From Misgurnus anguillicaudatus (lineage: Eukaryota; Chordata; Actinopteri; Cypriniformes; Cobitidae), in contig NC_073356.2 in NCBI RefSeq assembly GCF_027580225.2, forward strand, positions 14,227,501 to 14,291,500: DNA of 64,000 nucleotides, read 5' to 3'. The first letter of the stretch is position 1. Each line of letters opens with the position of its first letter. The notes under the pieces are model-generated. The model searched no databases. It had not been told where the DNA came from and saw only the letters and a program-made list of their open reading frames with translations. A program made the position numbers and the translations under genes. Positions 35,441-46,754 of this stretch are shown piece after piece.

Positions 35441-37844
35441 GGCCATGTTTACATTAGAGCATTTGCGTTTTAAAACGGCATTTTAAAATGAAAACGATCC
35501 TCGTTTATACTGGCATTTTAAAAAGAATCTTCATCCACACTATACACCACTATAAACGCATGAAACATGACCAATCACGTAACTGGGCATGCGCATATAA
35601 GTGTAAAATAACTTATTACTCTAATAATAGCTTACCTTTGCACGTTTACGCAGTTAGGGTTAAAAAAAAGTCATACATGGGTCCTTTGCTGGCAACTATA
35701 ACAGACACTATTTTTGAACCTATAAAAATGTGTTTGGGAAAGTCTTATACTGTTCTATTTCCCCCCTACAACATATTCATATGATTAATAGGTTAATTTT
35801 GATTTTATAACTAAACAGAAAGGTCTTTATGATTTAAAAAGAAAGCATTCAAGTGAACAGTACTAAACAGTAGCGAACTTGAAGCAAAAATAAATGTCAG
35901 CAAATGCAAACTTCAATCAAACATAGTAAGAGGTAAAGTATTGCTTTAGCCTACAGAAATGCTTATTGCATTAATTTTTTAAAGTGTGCGAGGTCCGTAC
36001 ACGTCCTCCGCTAGCAACACACAAATAGCTAAAAGCCAAGCGCCTAAACGAGCATTAAATATTAATGACGTTGAGTTTATTGTTTTTATTAATTTATATT
36101 CACAAAACTTATCAACAAAACATCGATTAAAATTAAGAGACAAATTATCTGAAACGAAATTCATTTTAAAGTAGCAAACAAAACTTACATTAAACTGGAA
36201 AATAATGTCTGACCCATTACAATTCTCCCTTCATATTGGCCTTTACAACGCCTATATTGCGTTTAAAATTACAGTCTATCTTTCGTAAGCTAACTAAATT
36301 TAAACAAAACATAAACACTTATACTGTTCTAGCTCCCTCTACAACATATTAATATGATTAATAGGTTAATTTTGATTTTATAACTAAACAGAAAGGTCTT
36401 TATGATTTAAAAAGAAAGCATTCTAAACAGTAGCGAACTTGAAGCAAAAATAAATTTCAGCAAATGCAAACTTCAATTAAACATATAGTCAGAAGTGAAG
36501 TATTGCTTTAGCCTACCAGAAATGCTTATTGCATTAATTTTTAAAAGTGTGCGAGGTCCGTGCACGTCCTCCGCTAGCAACACACAAATAGCTAAAAGCC
36601 AAGCGCCTAAACTAGCATTATATTAATGACGTTGAGTTTCTTGTTTTTATTAATTTATATTCACAAAACTTATCAACAAAACATCGATTAAAATTAAGAG
36701 ACAAATTATCTGAAACATAATTCATTTTAAAGTAGCAAACAAAACTTACATTAAACTGGAAAATAATGTCTGACCCATTACAATTCTCCCTTCATATTGG
36801 CCTTTACAACGCCCTATATGGCGTATAAAATTACAGTCTATCATTCGTAAGCTAACTAAATTTAAACAAAACATAAACACTTATACTGTTCTAGCTCCCT
36901 CTACAACATATTAATATGATTAATAGGTTAATTTTGATTTTATAACTAAACAGAAAGGTCTTTATGATTTAAAAAGAAAGCATTCTAAACAGTAGCAAAC
37001 TTGAAGCAAAAATAAATTTCAGCAAATGCAAACTTCAATTAAACATATAGTAAGAAGTGAAGTATTGCTTTAGCCTACCAGAAAAGCTTATTGCATTAAT
37101 TTTTAAAAGTGTGCGAGGTCCGCGCACGTCCTCCGCTAGCAACACACAAATAGCTAAAAGCCAAGCGCCTAAACGAGCATTATATTAATGACGTTGAGTT
37201 TCTTGTTTTTATTAATTTATACTCACAAAACTTATCAACAAAACATCGATTAAAATTAAGAGACAAATTATCTGAAACGAAATTCATTTTAAAGTAGCAA
37301 ACAAAACTTACATTCAACTGGAAAATAATGTCTGACCCATTACAATTCTCCCTTCATATTGGCCTTTGCAACGCCTATATGGCGTATAAAATTACAGTCT
37401 ATCATTCGTAAGCTAACTAAATTTAAACAAAACATAAACACATTAAACCCAACAATACTCACACATTAATATAAAACAGACATTATCTATAAGGATACAT
37501 GTTAAAACAATCCGATATAGCGTTTATAATAGCTGGTTGGTAGATGTTTACTATTTTTTGGCAAAACCTCCGTTGCAAACCAACATTTACATCAATAAAA
37601 TAATTTTTACTTTGAAAATGATGCGCTGTCACGTTAATATCAGCTGTTCGTTTACATAAGACTCCGTCTACGTTCATTTACACTCAGAGCAACGTCTGAG
37701 TTCTCAAACTAAAACAGGGTCTTCAGCGTTTGCGAACGAATCCGTTTATGAGGGTCGAAAACGGTGATGTAGTGTAGATGAAAGGCGTAAACGTAGCAAA
37801 AGTAACGCGTTTTAAAGCATAAACGCATTAATGTAAACATAGCC
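35441..37844. mobile_element. PIF/Harbinger-like element inserted in the Tc1 relic, carrying a tandem triplication
   Basis: The left end GGCCATGTTTACATTA and the right end TAATGTAAACATAGCC are inverted repeats. TAA lies on both sides (35438-35440 and 37845-37847), matching the 3-bp target preference of PIF/Harbinger elements. The ends continue with GTTTTAAAACG-type sequence on both sides. The interior is three tandem copies of a 565-bp unit. No transposase frame is visible. Confidence 0.75.
35743..37443. repeat. Three tandem copies of an approximately 565-bp unit
   Basis: The landmark CAGAAAGGTCTTTATGATTT recurs at about 35817, 36390 and 36952, offsets of 573 and 562 bp. The landmarks GCGAGGTCC.. 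with CACGTCCTCCGCTAGCAACA and ACATCGATTAAAATTAAGAG recur once per unit. Copies differ by scattered substitutions and small indels. The units encode no recognisable protein. Confidence 0.9.
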
Positions 37845-37847
37845 TAA

Positions 37848-38248
37848 CTGTGTTTTTTTTACATGCGAGTTCAGTTTCTCTAGCCACACCCAGGCCTGAT
37901 TACTGCCACACCTGTTCGCAATCAAGAAATCACTTAAATATGACCTGCCTGACAAAGTAAAGTAGACCAAAAGATCCTCAAAAGCTACACATCATCTTGA
38001 GATCCAAAGAAATTCAGAAACGAATGAAAAAGAAAGTAATTGAGATCTAGCAGTCTGGAAAACTTTATAAAGCCAGTCCTATAGCTTTGGGACTCCAGCG
38101 AACCACAGTAAGAGCCATTATCCACAAATAATGAAAATATGAAACAGTGGAGAACCTTCCCAGGATTGGCCGACCGATCAAAATTACCCCAAGAGCGCAG
38201 GGGCGACTCATTCAAGAGGTCACAAAAGACCCACAACAACATCCATGG
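37848..38248 (+). mobile_element. Tc1/mariner-like element, right part with transposase remnant
   Basis: The sequence continues the Tc1 relic from 35440: TCTCTAGCCACACCCAGGCC, CACACCTGTTCGCAATCAAG and the AAAAGATCCTCAAAAGCT leader directly before the transposase start. It breaks off after the N-terminal part of the transposase, and the right TIR is absent. Confidence 0.78.
37994..38248 (+). pseudogene. Tc1-like transposase pseudogene, N-terminal helix-turn-helix part only
   Basis: Read in the frame from 37994, the sequence gives RSKEIQKRMKKKVIEI, then a stop, QSGKLYKA.., ALGLQRTTVRAIIHK, two stops, and after a frame change LPRIGRPIKITPRAQGRLIQ and EVTKDP. This is the paired-like DNA-binding N-terminus of Tc1 transposases with the GRP[RT]K-type AT-hook-like linker. 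The start codon is changed to ATC, and there are at least three in-frame stops. The DDE catalytic domain is missing: about 85 residues of the usual roughly 340 remain. The 91-codon minus-strand frame here is its antisense shadow. Confidence 0.82.
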
Positions 38249-38681
38249 CGAAACTATCACATGCGCACGTGAAACTATTGTGAAAGTGTCATGTGTGCAT
38301 GTAAAACTAAACTTTATTTAATTTTGCTTCATGTCCCCTGAGGGGCTCCGTATTCTTCGCATGCAGTGATTTAAAAAAAACTTTTTTTAGTCTGAAGAAT
38401 CTTTTTCTACTACAAAAACCTTTTATTGAAGTAATATGCTTTTCCAAACATAGCTTTTGACAATTTCAAAACAGTAGTTACTCAGTGTCAATGTATCTTC
38501 ACACAGATCTTTTTCATATTAATCTTCTTAGTGGTTTATGCTGAGAGGAGTTGAGCTATATCTAATTTGCTTTTAAATCATCCAGTATCCAGGCAGAAAC
38601 CCTTAAGACAGTAACTTGCTATTTGTCTCCACCTGCTGTTAGCTGAAACCATTGCAAGATGTCTGATTTGTCTCTGTGCAG

Positions 38682-38783
38682 GTGATGTTTATGTTGGAGT
38701 GATGGATAGAGGAGGTCAGTTAGAGGTGGAGATCACACAGGCCCGAGGGCTGACCCCAAAACCAGGCTCAAAAAACGTTCCAG
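38682..38783 (+). CDS. rims3: rims3 coding exon, start of the C2B domain
   Basis: The acceptor is CTCTGTGCAG. The first base completes the Gly codon split at 34642. The product GDVYVGVMDRGGQLEVEI followed by TQARGLTPKPGSKNVP forms the first beta strands of the C2 domain. The LEVEIxxARGLTPKPGSK motif is characteristic of RIM C2B. The exon ends one base into an Ala codon at the donor GTAATT. An intron of about 4 kb packed with transposons separates it from the previous exon, while the next intron is only 84 bp. Confidence 0.95.
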
Positions 38784-38867
38784 GTAATTATTAAGGCTAT
38801 CATTTTATCCTATGGTGGACATCTTACGCATCCTTCTATAATCTGATGTATCCTATATATCCTTCAG

Positions 38868-39007
38868 CTACATACATAAAGGTTTATGTCCTGGAAAACG
38901 GCATGTGTCTCTCTAAAAAGAAAACCAAAGTGGTCAAGAGAACCCTGGATCCCACATTCCAGCAATCACTGATGTTTGATGAGAGCCCTCAGGGCAAAGT
39001 GCTACAG
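38868..39007 (+). CDS. rims3: rims3 coding exon, central C2B domain
   Basis: The acceptor is ATATATCCTTCAG. The exon encodes ATYIKVYVLENGMCLSKKKT, KVVKRTLDPTFQQ and SLMFDESPQGKVLQ. It contains the polybasic KKKTKVVKR strand and the LDPTFQQSLMFDESPQGKVLQ core found in RIM C2B. RIM C2B domains lack the full set of calcium-coordinating aspartates and bind acidic phospholipid (PI(4,5)P2) without calcium (established for the family). The exon ends exactly at a codon boundary before GTACTT. Confidence 0.95.
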
Positions 39008-39127
39008 GTACTTAAAAATACTCAATTTGTCCTAGCAGACCATTTACTTTCTTTAATTTCACCATTGTCTCATATCAAGTTAAATAAGCCGATGCTTCAT
39101 CATAATTTTTCCATTTCGGCTCACTAG

Positions 39128-39340
39128 GTGATTGTATGGGGGGACTACGGCCGCATGGACAGCAAGTGTTTCATGGGAATGGCACAGATCCTTCTGGATG
39201 ACCTGGATCTGTCATCGACGGTGAGCGGCTGGTACAAGCTCTTCCCAACCTCCTCTATGGCGGACCCCAGCATCGGACCCCTGACGCGTCGCCTCTCTCA
39301 GTCCTCGCTCGAGAGCGCCACCAGCCCCTCGTGCACCTAA
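39128..39340 (+). CDS. rims3: rims3 terminal coding exon, end of C2B and C-terminal tail
   Basis: The acceptor is CGGCTCACTAG and the exon is in frame with 39007. It encodes VIVWGDYGRMDSKCFMGMAQ, ILLDDLDLSSTVSGWYKLFP and TSSMADPSIGPLTRRLSQS, and ends SLESATSPSCT-stop. The tail LTRRLSQSSLESATSPSC is what singles out RIMS3: RIMS1/2 and RIMS4 tails, as I remember them, differ (for example LTRRASQSSLESS and LLRQASQLSLES). The exon is markedly more GC-rich than its surroundings. It completes about 236 residues in this window; mammalian RIM3 has about 308. Confidence 0.95.
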   Translation: MIVWGDYGRMDSKCFMGMAQILLDDLDLSSTVSGWYKLFPTSSMADPSIGPLTRRLSQSSLESATSPSCT

Positions 39341-40748
39341 GCGCGGCCGAGAGACCCAGCCATCCGCGTCCCCTTAAATATGCCTGTGTTCTCTATCTCT
39401 ATGTGTGTATCTTTGTTCAATATATCCCACCACCTATACCCCAAAAAGCATGTACACACACTCTGATAGATATAACCAACTCATAACCCAGAGCTGGAAC
39501 GCTCTTCTTTCTACAGATATATTACAGAGTTGGATACAAATCAGGCACGACGCACACAAACGCTTACACGCACCTGTGTGTGGATGTGTGTGTAACCATG
39601 CAGTACAGAAAGGGTCACGGCTAGTTACATGTATATCCACATTTTCCACAGGTCGTAACACAAAACAAACAGGGGCATTTCATAGTTATATCTGGAAATG
39701 TTCCTGACGATGTAGCATTTGTGTCGGTTTCTGTGGCCGTGGGTTCTTCTAGACCTGCAGGGTCCGGACCTCCGAGGGTCGTTCAGTTCTCTATGCCAAA
39801 CCCGATAAAAGTTTTATTTTCTAAAAACCAAAGCAATTCTTATTATCTGTAGTTATTCTAGCGTATGGATATGTAGCAGAGTCATCGACTTAGATGAGAT
39901 GCAAAAAAAAAAGAAAAACTCGTAGACTACATACAGAATTGAACTTTTTAAGAGCAGGGCTCAACTCCGCAGGTCAGGTTATTGGAAATGCACACAGCTG
40001 CTGTCGCATAACGTAGCATATTTTTCCTTTTCCGAGAAAAATTTGTGTTCACGTATTTATCGATTGCATTCTGCACGTTTATTCGCAACCCTCGTTGAAG
40101 AAAATATGTGAACGGCTACTTTAAGCTTGCCTATAAATTTAACGTAGAATTGTAGACGGTAGGTAACTTATTTCGCTAACTTTTCGTCTGAAAATATAAT
40201 CTGCACTGAGCTGCATACACGGTCGGTGGAAATCAAACCCCTCCGTATGTTAAGGAGAACCAGCTGTCCAGTTAAACCAGCAACCCCTCATTTCCAGCTG
40301 CATTGTGGGATACACGGGAAAGATCAAATAAGACTTCCTGTACCGGCAGCGACGCAAAGCATTCTGGGAAACGTAGGCCTGATCTGGTGATCTGGTACTG
40401 GAACGGCATCTCTTTATGTTTGGAAAAAAGCCGCACTGGACAAGTTTGGGTTTCTTCTTACCAGCATATGAATCTACTGTAACTGTTTAAAAGGTTTCCT
40501 GTTATACTCAGGAGGTCAACGCTGAACAACATCACACGTAACAATATGAGGATTGGCGATGCATTCGCTCTCCCAAAAGGATCCCAAAGCCCAAACCAAT
40601 CCAATTCTGTATAATCCTGGACGTTTTTTGTTGTAAAGCTTATGAACTGCTAGTGTGACTGTTGCTGTCCAGTCAGTCTTCTTTAGCTTCCTCTATGAAG
40701 ATTGAGTCTTTGCTCGGTCTTTAGTATTGCTCAAGATGGTGCTCCATA

Positions 40749-40984
40749 TTAAAGGCGGGGCGCATGATCTCTGAAAGCCAATGTTGATATTTGAAATCAC
40801 CCCAATAACAATAACAAACACGCCCCTACCACAATAGAATCTGGACCTTCATTTGATGCGACCCAGGCAACGATGTCGGTTAGTAGACACGCCCCTTACT
40901 GCTGACTGGCTACAAGTGTGTTTTGGTACTCGGCCCGACTCCCTTTTCCAAAGTGTTTTCAAAAATCACGCACCCCGCCTTTAA
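40749..40984 (+). mobile_element. TTAA-flanked MITE within the rims3 3' UTR (copy 1)
   Basis: The element starts TTAAAGGCGGGGCGCATGAT and ends CGCACCCCGCCTTTAA. It is a 236-bp element with inverted TTAAAGGCGGGG termini. The interior includes GTCGGTTAGTAGACACGCCC and TACTCGGCCCGACTCCC. It is the inverted counterpart of the copy at 45477-45722. Confidence 0.82.
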
Positions 40985-41703
40985 CAAGATAAGGGATTTT
41001 TTCCGTAAAGGATATCTTGCATATCTTAGTATTTCATTTTGTACAAACCCTTTATGGTTTATTAAGTTATTATGTTTTACAATTTGCTTTTTATAGCAGA
41101 ATCAGGACATGTTTTATTTTTAAAACAAATTGATCAGATTTGTTATATCATCTTATATTAGAAGTGATTTGTGTCAGGATAGTGTTTTGTAAGAAAGAGA
41201 CCATCAGCGAAGCTTTTCAACTTATCATTTTAGATCAAATCAAAAGTTGAAGTAGTTTTGGGGCTGTAGTATTTAGTAAATGCTGTACAGCTGTTTCAAT
41301 AGCCGTGTTTTTTATTTGTTAAAATCACCGCTATCCTGATCAACATGCAAGACGTACAGCACAGAATCATTGAACAATCCCCATACTGTTAATACTTATA
41401 ATATTAACATCACAATTTCATGTCACTTTTTTCTCAATATCTGTAGGCTACAAAGCCTTTCTGTCTGTGCACTTAGCATGCACAGTTTTCACTGCATTGG
41501 TGGTGTAGAGGCCATAAGGGTTTCTTTAGGAAATCACTTCTTTACTGTTTATCTGAATGTTTAATCTTCATGCAATTTATCTCATCTTTGGTCATCATTT
41601 TTGATCAAGGCTATATAGGACATAGAAAATGTTTCCTCCTTGCTCTGGGTCTTGTTGCTTAACCATGACAAAAAAATTACATAATTTTGACCACAAAAAT
41701 CAC

Positions 41704-41978
41704 TACACTGTAAAACCTAACAGTCGACTTAACTCAAGCCATTTGGGGGAGCCGGTTGCCTTGAACCATTTAAGTTTTGGAACGCATACATTTGGGTACT
41801 GTGAGCTTGAGTCATGTGCAATTATGCACTAGTGTGAACTTAAATATAAGTGCATAACTGCATATGACTCAATTTGTTCGCGGTGCTGGAATGTATGTGT
41901 TTTGAAACTTGAATGGTTTGATGCGGCCGGTTTACTTAAATGGTTTGAGTTGAATTGACTTTTAGGTTTTACAGTGTA
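41704..41978. mobile_element. Palindromic MITE, TACACTGTAAAACCTAA ends
   Basis: The left end TACACTGTAAAACCTAA and the right end TTTAGGTTTTACAGTGTA are inverted. The inner parts also pair (AACTCAAGCCATTTGG.. versus CTTAAATGGTTTGAGTT). The outer bases allow a TA target duplication, which would fit a Tc1/mariner-type origin; hAT is the alternative. It lies inside the inferred rims3 3' UTR. Confidence 0.7.
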
Positions 41979-42879
41979 TACATAAATACAAACGGGAGAG
42001 TACCGCGCACAATAAATGCATTGCATTTGAATTGTTTCTGCAAGGCCAATATCTATGTTGGACCAAACACAATGGCACTTTCTTATTTCTTATATATCTA
42101 TAACTGCAAAAAAAAACTAAATAATACAATGAAAGCAACTCATTCTGCAGAAACTTTTCAGTCCTTTTCAACCTGTTGTCACCTTTAAATGTATAAAAGT
42201 TAAATGGAAGTCACTGCTTTTAACACTCACATTGAACTCCTGCTTTTTTGTATTTGCACAAGTTTTGAGTGTTAAAGTTGAACTTTCGTGTTGCACCACT
42301 AACAGACAAAAGTTTGTAGATCAAATTCAGAACAAAATATAAGACTTCGTAATTGTAACTAATTGTTACAATTGCATTAATTTACTGAAAACACAATTGT
42401 ATTTGCAGGTGAATGTTTGTCCTTAATGCTATGAAACAACTATTGGTAGATATTAATATTTTTATATGTCATTTTATGTACTTGGGAAAGTGGGATGGTG
42501 TGTGTCCCTTTACTGTATGAAATATTTACAAAACCATACTGGCGTTGCATTTTTGCAAAAAGAGTCTGAATGCATGAATATTTAAACTGTAGCCTATTGC
42601 TTTAAAAAATTTCAGGCGTAGTGGAGGGATGTTGTTTGTTGGAATTCAGAGCTAGACCAAATGCAACAGTGACAAAATAATCTAGTTTGGATGCATTTTG
42701 ATATTTGAAAATTGCTTTTGGTCCTTGCTGGACCATGACAGGTAAACTGTAAATATACATTTCTAATTGGGCAGTGTTGGCTTTTTGAGTATGATGTGGT
42801 AAATACCAGAAAAGTCACTGACCATCAGTTTAGTATAAATGCATTGGTGTTCAATCAGATGAACTATCAGAATAAATGG

Positions 42880-43040
42880 TCAATGTACCCCAGCTATACC
42901 CTTTCAAAAAGTACAGCTTTCATATTAGTTCCTCAGAGGTACATATTGGTACCAAATGGTACATATTAGGACATTTTTAAAGGGTACTGCCCCGGTGGCA
43001 GCTGGTGGTACATATTTAGACCATTTTTTTTCCAAGAGTG
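42880..43040. repeat. Repeat fragment with GGTACTGCCCCGGTGGCAG
   Basis: CTCAGAGGTACATATTGGTA and GGGTACTGCCCCGGTGGCAG belong to a common fish fold-back repeat. A second decayed copy (GGGAACCGCACCAGTGACAG) lies at 48545-48690. Confidence 0.5.
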
Positions 43041-44816
43041 TACATAATGACGCAAGTTTAGGTTTTTCTTTGCAGCGAGTGACCTCAGCCTGACTGGGGA
43101 ATGACCTTAATACATCAAATACAGATACATAACAAAATGCACAGCGGGTTTGTGTTAGCAGACAATCAGAATGGATACAGTCACAGCATTTACAGTCAAA
43201 TATGGTCAGTAGGTTATTGTGAATTGAGAATTATATGATTATTTTTGCTTGTCTGGTATTGTATGATGTATAATAATGATCTGTAAATGTTGAGAGATTG
43301 CTTTCATTTCTAATAAGATTGTGATCTCCCTTTACACGTACCTGGACCCTTTTAAAACCCTTGTAATATGAGGTGCGTGTTGTCACATTTGTGAAAATAT
43401 ATTAGGGTCATTGAAGCTATATTTAGCTTATTTTTGTAAAAAAAAAAAAAAAATTATGGTTAACAGTATAAAGCTGAATTCTGCTATGTTGTAAATTGCC
43501 TTACTTGTCATATTTTATTTAAAGGCACAGACAGGTTATTCAAACCTTTGAGTGTTTTGCTTCAATATTGAAAATTATAATAGTGATACTAAAGTCTGAA
43601 TGTAATTATTATTAATATTATTATTATTATTATATTTAGTTGTAACTTATTTTATTATTTCAAATCTGACAAAAATTATTTGATGTCATTTGAAATCCTA
43701 AATTGGCAGGATAACATATTTTTATTTTTTTATTTTTTTTATGTTTTTAGGCTAAAATGGAAAACCCCCAAATCCTGGTATAATTAAATCAATTTAAAAT
43801 ACATTGGATCTGAGCACTCAATCTTTAGCTGAAAACATCAGATTGGTACATTTTAATAAAAATAATGCCCATGTACCCATATTTCAAATGTCACACTCGA
43901 TTGCATGCCAAATTTTGGTGATGAAAATGGATTTTATGAAAGTTTGTAAATTGATATGGGGACTGTCAGCATTGTGAGCACATGTATTTCTTAGTGTTTG
44001 CTGTTTATTTTCTCAAGTGGCCATATAAGAGGCAATGAAGTCTTTTAAATATTGATTTAAAGAAACTTGTTTCTTTTATAAGAATATTATGATTAAGATA
44101 ACCTGTATAATTGTTTTGCACACTTGAGCAAAAAAAAGATGCTAGAAGACTAGCAATCACATAAAATGTGTTTATTTTACAAATGCAAAGATGGCCATTT
44201 GCAGTCTGTTAATGTAGCAAAACTGTTAACAGCAAAAATGTCTTTGTTGTCTCCATTAATGAGTCATTGGTATTATTCATGACATGATTACCAGCACAAA
44301 ACACTGTTGTGACACATTCACCATTTCAGAGAGATTTGCAGCTTGTGTGAAATGTAGCTCCATTAAAAACTTTGCCCAGTTAACCTGGGTGAGTAACCTG
44401 CATTTAACTTGTACCATAAATCTCCTCTGATTTAATCTCTGTTTAACTCGAACACTATCTTAAGTCCAAGAAGACAAAGTAGGCCAGATTTTACAGCGGC
44501 GTTAGTGGTTGGTTATAGTTTTATCAGTCATGGAGATGTTTGAAAGTATTTGAAATGAAAATGTGCTGCTGTTATGCAGTAACCGAATGTTAAAGAGTTG
44601 TACGAGGAAGCTGTAATTTTATACTCGTGCTTTGTAAATGTTTTCTATGTGCAGTATTTGATAATGTAAAACTGGTATTTTTGTGGTTTGTACGCTGCAG
44701 AACTGATTATTTAGGGTGCACGCAGTTTTGTAAGAAAAGGATGGGAAACTTTTTCAAAATGTATTTTGACTGAAGCCTGTATCTGCATGCCTATTGACTA
44801 CTGGAAGCTGGAGGTC

Positions 44817-44837
44817 AATAAATTTGATTTGAATAAA
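44817..44837 (+). terminator. rims3: Candidate rims3 polyadenylation signals (two AATAAA)
   Basis: Two canonical AATAAA hexamers lie 15 bp apart (44817-44822 and 44832-44837). A TG-rich stretch (GACTGACATGTTCTG) follows 15-30 bp downstream, the usual arrangement of cleavage signal and downstream element. They are the best-placed signals before the next repeat cluster. Confidence 0.5.
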
Positions 44838-45236
44838 CTTTTTCTTCATGACTGACATGTTCTGTATAATTACTGTGATTGAGTAAATGTTCTTTTTTTT
44901 TACATTTTTTAAGTAATGTAAAAGTAATTTTTGAAGTAATACACAGCAGTTTGACCCGAAACTTAAAATTTCTCCTAAATAATAAAACACAAGTTAAATT
45001 TACATCACACACTTTAAAAAAAGATAAGATATATTTCAGGAGTAACAACATAAACAAACGGCTTTTGTGGAACAAACCTAACTTCCGGTAACTTCTGCAG
45101 AATCAATAACAATAGAGTCTTTTAAGAATAGTTTATTTCTGATAACTATAGGAAAATAAATAAGTACACCTTAGTTCAAGGCAAAGCTAGAGCGTATCAA
45201 AAACTACACTGACTTAATGTTACTGTGTAAAACGAA

Positions 45237-45476
45237 TGGATACAATGTTAACTACAGATCAGTCGTCTCCCCTCGTCTTTAGGAAACCAAAATATTTGTT
45301 TCGACAAGGTATTTGTTCAGTTTAGCCACAAGCCAGACCATTAAACAAGGGACCTGCGAGACCAGCTAAAACCAGCTCACCAGCTTATGCAGTTTTTTTT
45401 AGTATGGTATACTGTATATATATTCAGGGGATCTATTACCACTCATTGGTGCAAAAAATCTAATTTGCACCAACAA
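45237..45476. repeat. Diverged copy of the repeat at 25240-25440
   Basis: GTTAACTACAGATC, CCTCGTCTTTAGGAAA.CC and CCAGACCATTAAACAA parallel the segment at 25270-25425. No coding capacity. The ends are not defined. Confidence 0.45.
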
Positions 45477-45722
45477 TTAAGGGCGGCATGCACGATTTTT
45501 GAAAAAAAAAAAACTTTGGAAAAGGGAGTCGGGCCGAGTACCAAAACACACTTGTAGCCAATGCAGTAAGGAGCGTGTCTACTAATGGACATCGTTGCCT
45601 GGGTTTTGTATGTGTGGGGCGGGTCTATCAAAAGAAGGTCCAGATTCTATTGGGGTAGGGGCATGTTTAGGTGATTTCAAATGTCAACATTGGCTTTCAT
45701 AGATCATGCACCCCGCCTTTAA
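45477..45722 (-). mobile_element. TTAA-flanked MITE (copy 2, inverted relative to 40749-40984)
   Basis: It starts TTAAGGGCGGCATGCACGAT and ends GATCATGCACCCCGCCTTTAA. The interior reads GGGAGTCGGGCCGAGTACC and CAATGCAGTAAGGAGCGTGT, the reverse complement of copy 1. It lies just beyond the candidate rims3 polyadenylation signals. Confidence 0.8.
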
Positions 45723-45776
45723 TTAAATGTAACCTTTTAAATTGTAAACATTATAATGTGTTGTTCTGACTGGTTA

Positions 45777-46110
45777 CACTTTATTTTGATAGTCCACTTT
45801 AGACATTCTACTAACTATAAATAACTTTGCAACTACATGTCAACTAACTGTCAATAATTTGCAACTATACGTAAAATAACTGTCATTAGTGTATTAGTAG
45901 GGTTGGGGTTAGGGAAGAGGTTTAGGTTAGTGGAATAAGTAGACATGCACCTGCAAAGATACTTATAGACAGTTGAATGTCTGTTGAGATATAATCACAA
46001 TAAAATGTTAGTAGATATTAGGCAGACAGTCTACTAATTATCTAAAGATTGGTAGTTGCAAAGTTACTTATAATTAAATTGTCTAAAGTGGACTATCGAA
46101 ATAAAATTTG
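45777..46110. mobile_element. CACTA/EnSpm-like MITE
   Basis: The left end CACTTTATTTTGATAGTCC then ACTTTAGACA is mirrored at the right by TGTCTAAAGTGGACTATCG then AAATAAAATTTG. The interior contains the internal repeat TAGTAGGGTTGGGGTTAGGG. CACT-starting ends with this body are known in fish as EnSpm-type repeats. The last bases on the right are eroded. Confidence 0.72.
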
Positions 46111-46754
46111 CTACATAACTTCTCAGCTAACTTCCCAGCATGGGAGAGTAAACGTAGAAAATTATTTTGAAAAACAAGTTCATTTTTACTTTTAACACAA
46201 TTTAAGTACATCTAACTCAATGTAGTTTGTAAAGCAGTTTAAACTTAAATTTCAGAAGTTGTCTTAACTAAAAAACATGCAAACTGTTTAGTTTTTTTTA
46301 CATTGTGGGTGTCTACAAAAATAAAGGTTCCAAAATGTGCTATGATATAAAAACTGAAATGTTCTCTGGGGAATCAAAAATGGTTCCTCTAGTCTAGGGG
46401 ATCACTGTGAAGAACCCCGTGTAGAAAATGTGTAAAAGTATTGTATTAAAGCATGTTCTCCTGAGAGCTAGTTCTAATTCAGAAACTAACCCTAAAATCT
46501 GATTGGTTGACAAAACAGTTGCCTAATGCCTAATATTTATCCAAGATTACACCCTAAAACAAAATCACAGTTATTAGTTTCCCAGAAAAACCCATAAACT
46601 CATAAGCTTAGAAAAACACATTGCAAAATTTAATTTTACAAATGAAATGTTCACAGACATTTTCAATCATGCATAGAGGAAATCCGCAAGACATTTAGAA
46701 AAAATCCAGTCTTAAATGATAAGTGTCTTAATTAGTAGATGAATAAGTGCAGTA
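46111..46754. other. Downstream of the forkhead gene; no exon
   Basis: No exon is recognised. For the minus-strand gene, an ATTAAA-type polyadenylation signal could be read at 46634-46629, about 120 bp past its stop codon. AACTTG/TTAAGT-rich repeat sequence lies at about 46150-46310. Confidence 0.35.

Larger units (their letters stand above)
39341..44855 (+). other. rims3: Probable rims3 3' UTR
   Basis: After the TAA stop there is about 5.5 kb with no other exon on either strand. It becomes steadily AT-rich, with AU-rich and TTATTA-rich stretches, and ends at closely spaced AATAAA signals. I infer one long 3' UTR, as is usual for neuronal synaptic genes, but shorter isoforms are possible. 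Two MITEs lie inside it (40749-40984 and 41704-41978), plus a repeat fragment at about 42880-43040. Poly-A at about 43438-43453 and TTA repeats at about 43615-43637 are also present. Confidence 0.55.

Noticed and set aside
37985..38260. 91-codon minus-strand frame
   Set aside because: It is antisense to the broken Tc1-like transposase read on the + strand.
33275..39340. Assignment to rims1, rims2 or rims4 instead of rims3
   Set aside because: The linker and C2B are shared among RIMs, but the C-terminal LTRRLSQSSLESATSPSC and the DVYVGVMDRGGQLEVEI start fit RIMS3 best from memory. A phylogeny would settle it.
39405..39707. 100-codon + frame right after rims3
   Set aside because: It lies in the 3' UTR, downstream of the real stop codon, with no known domain.
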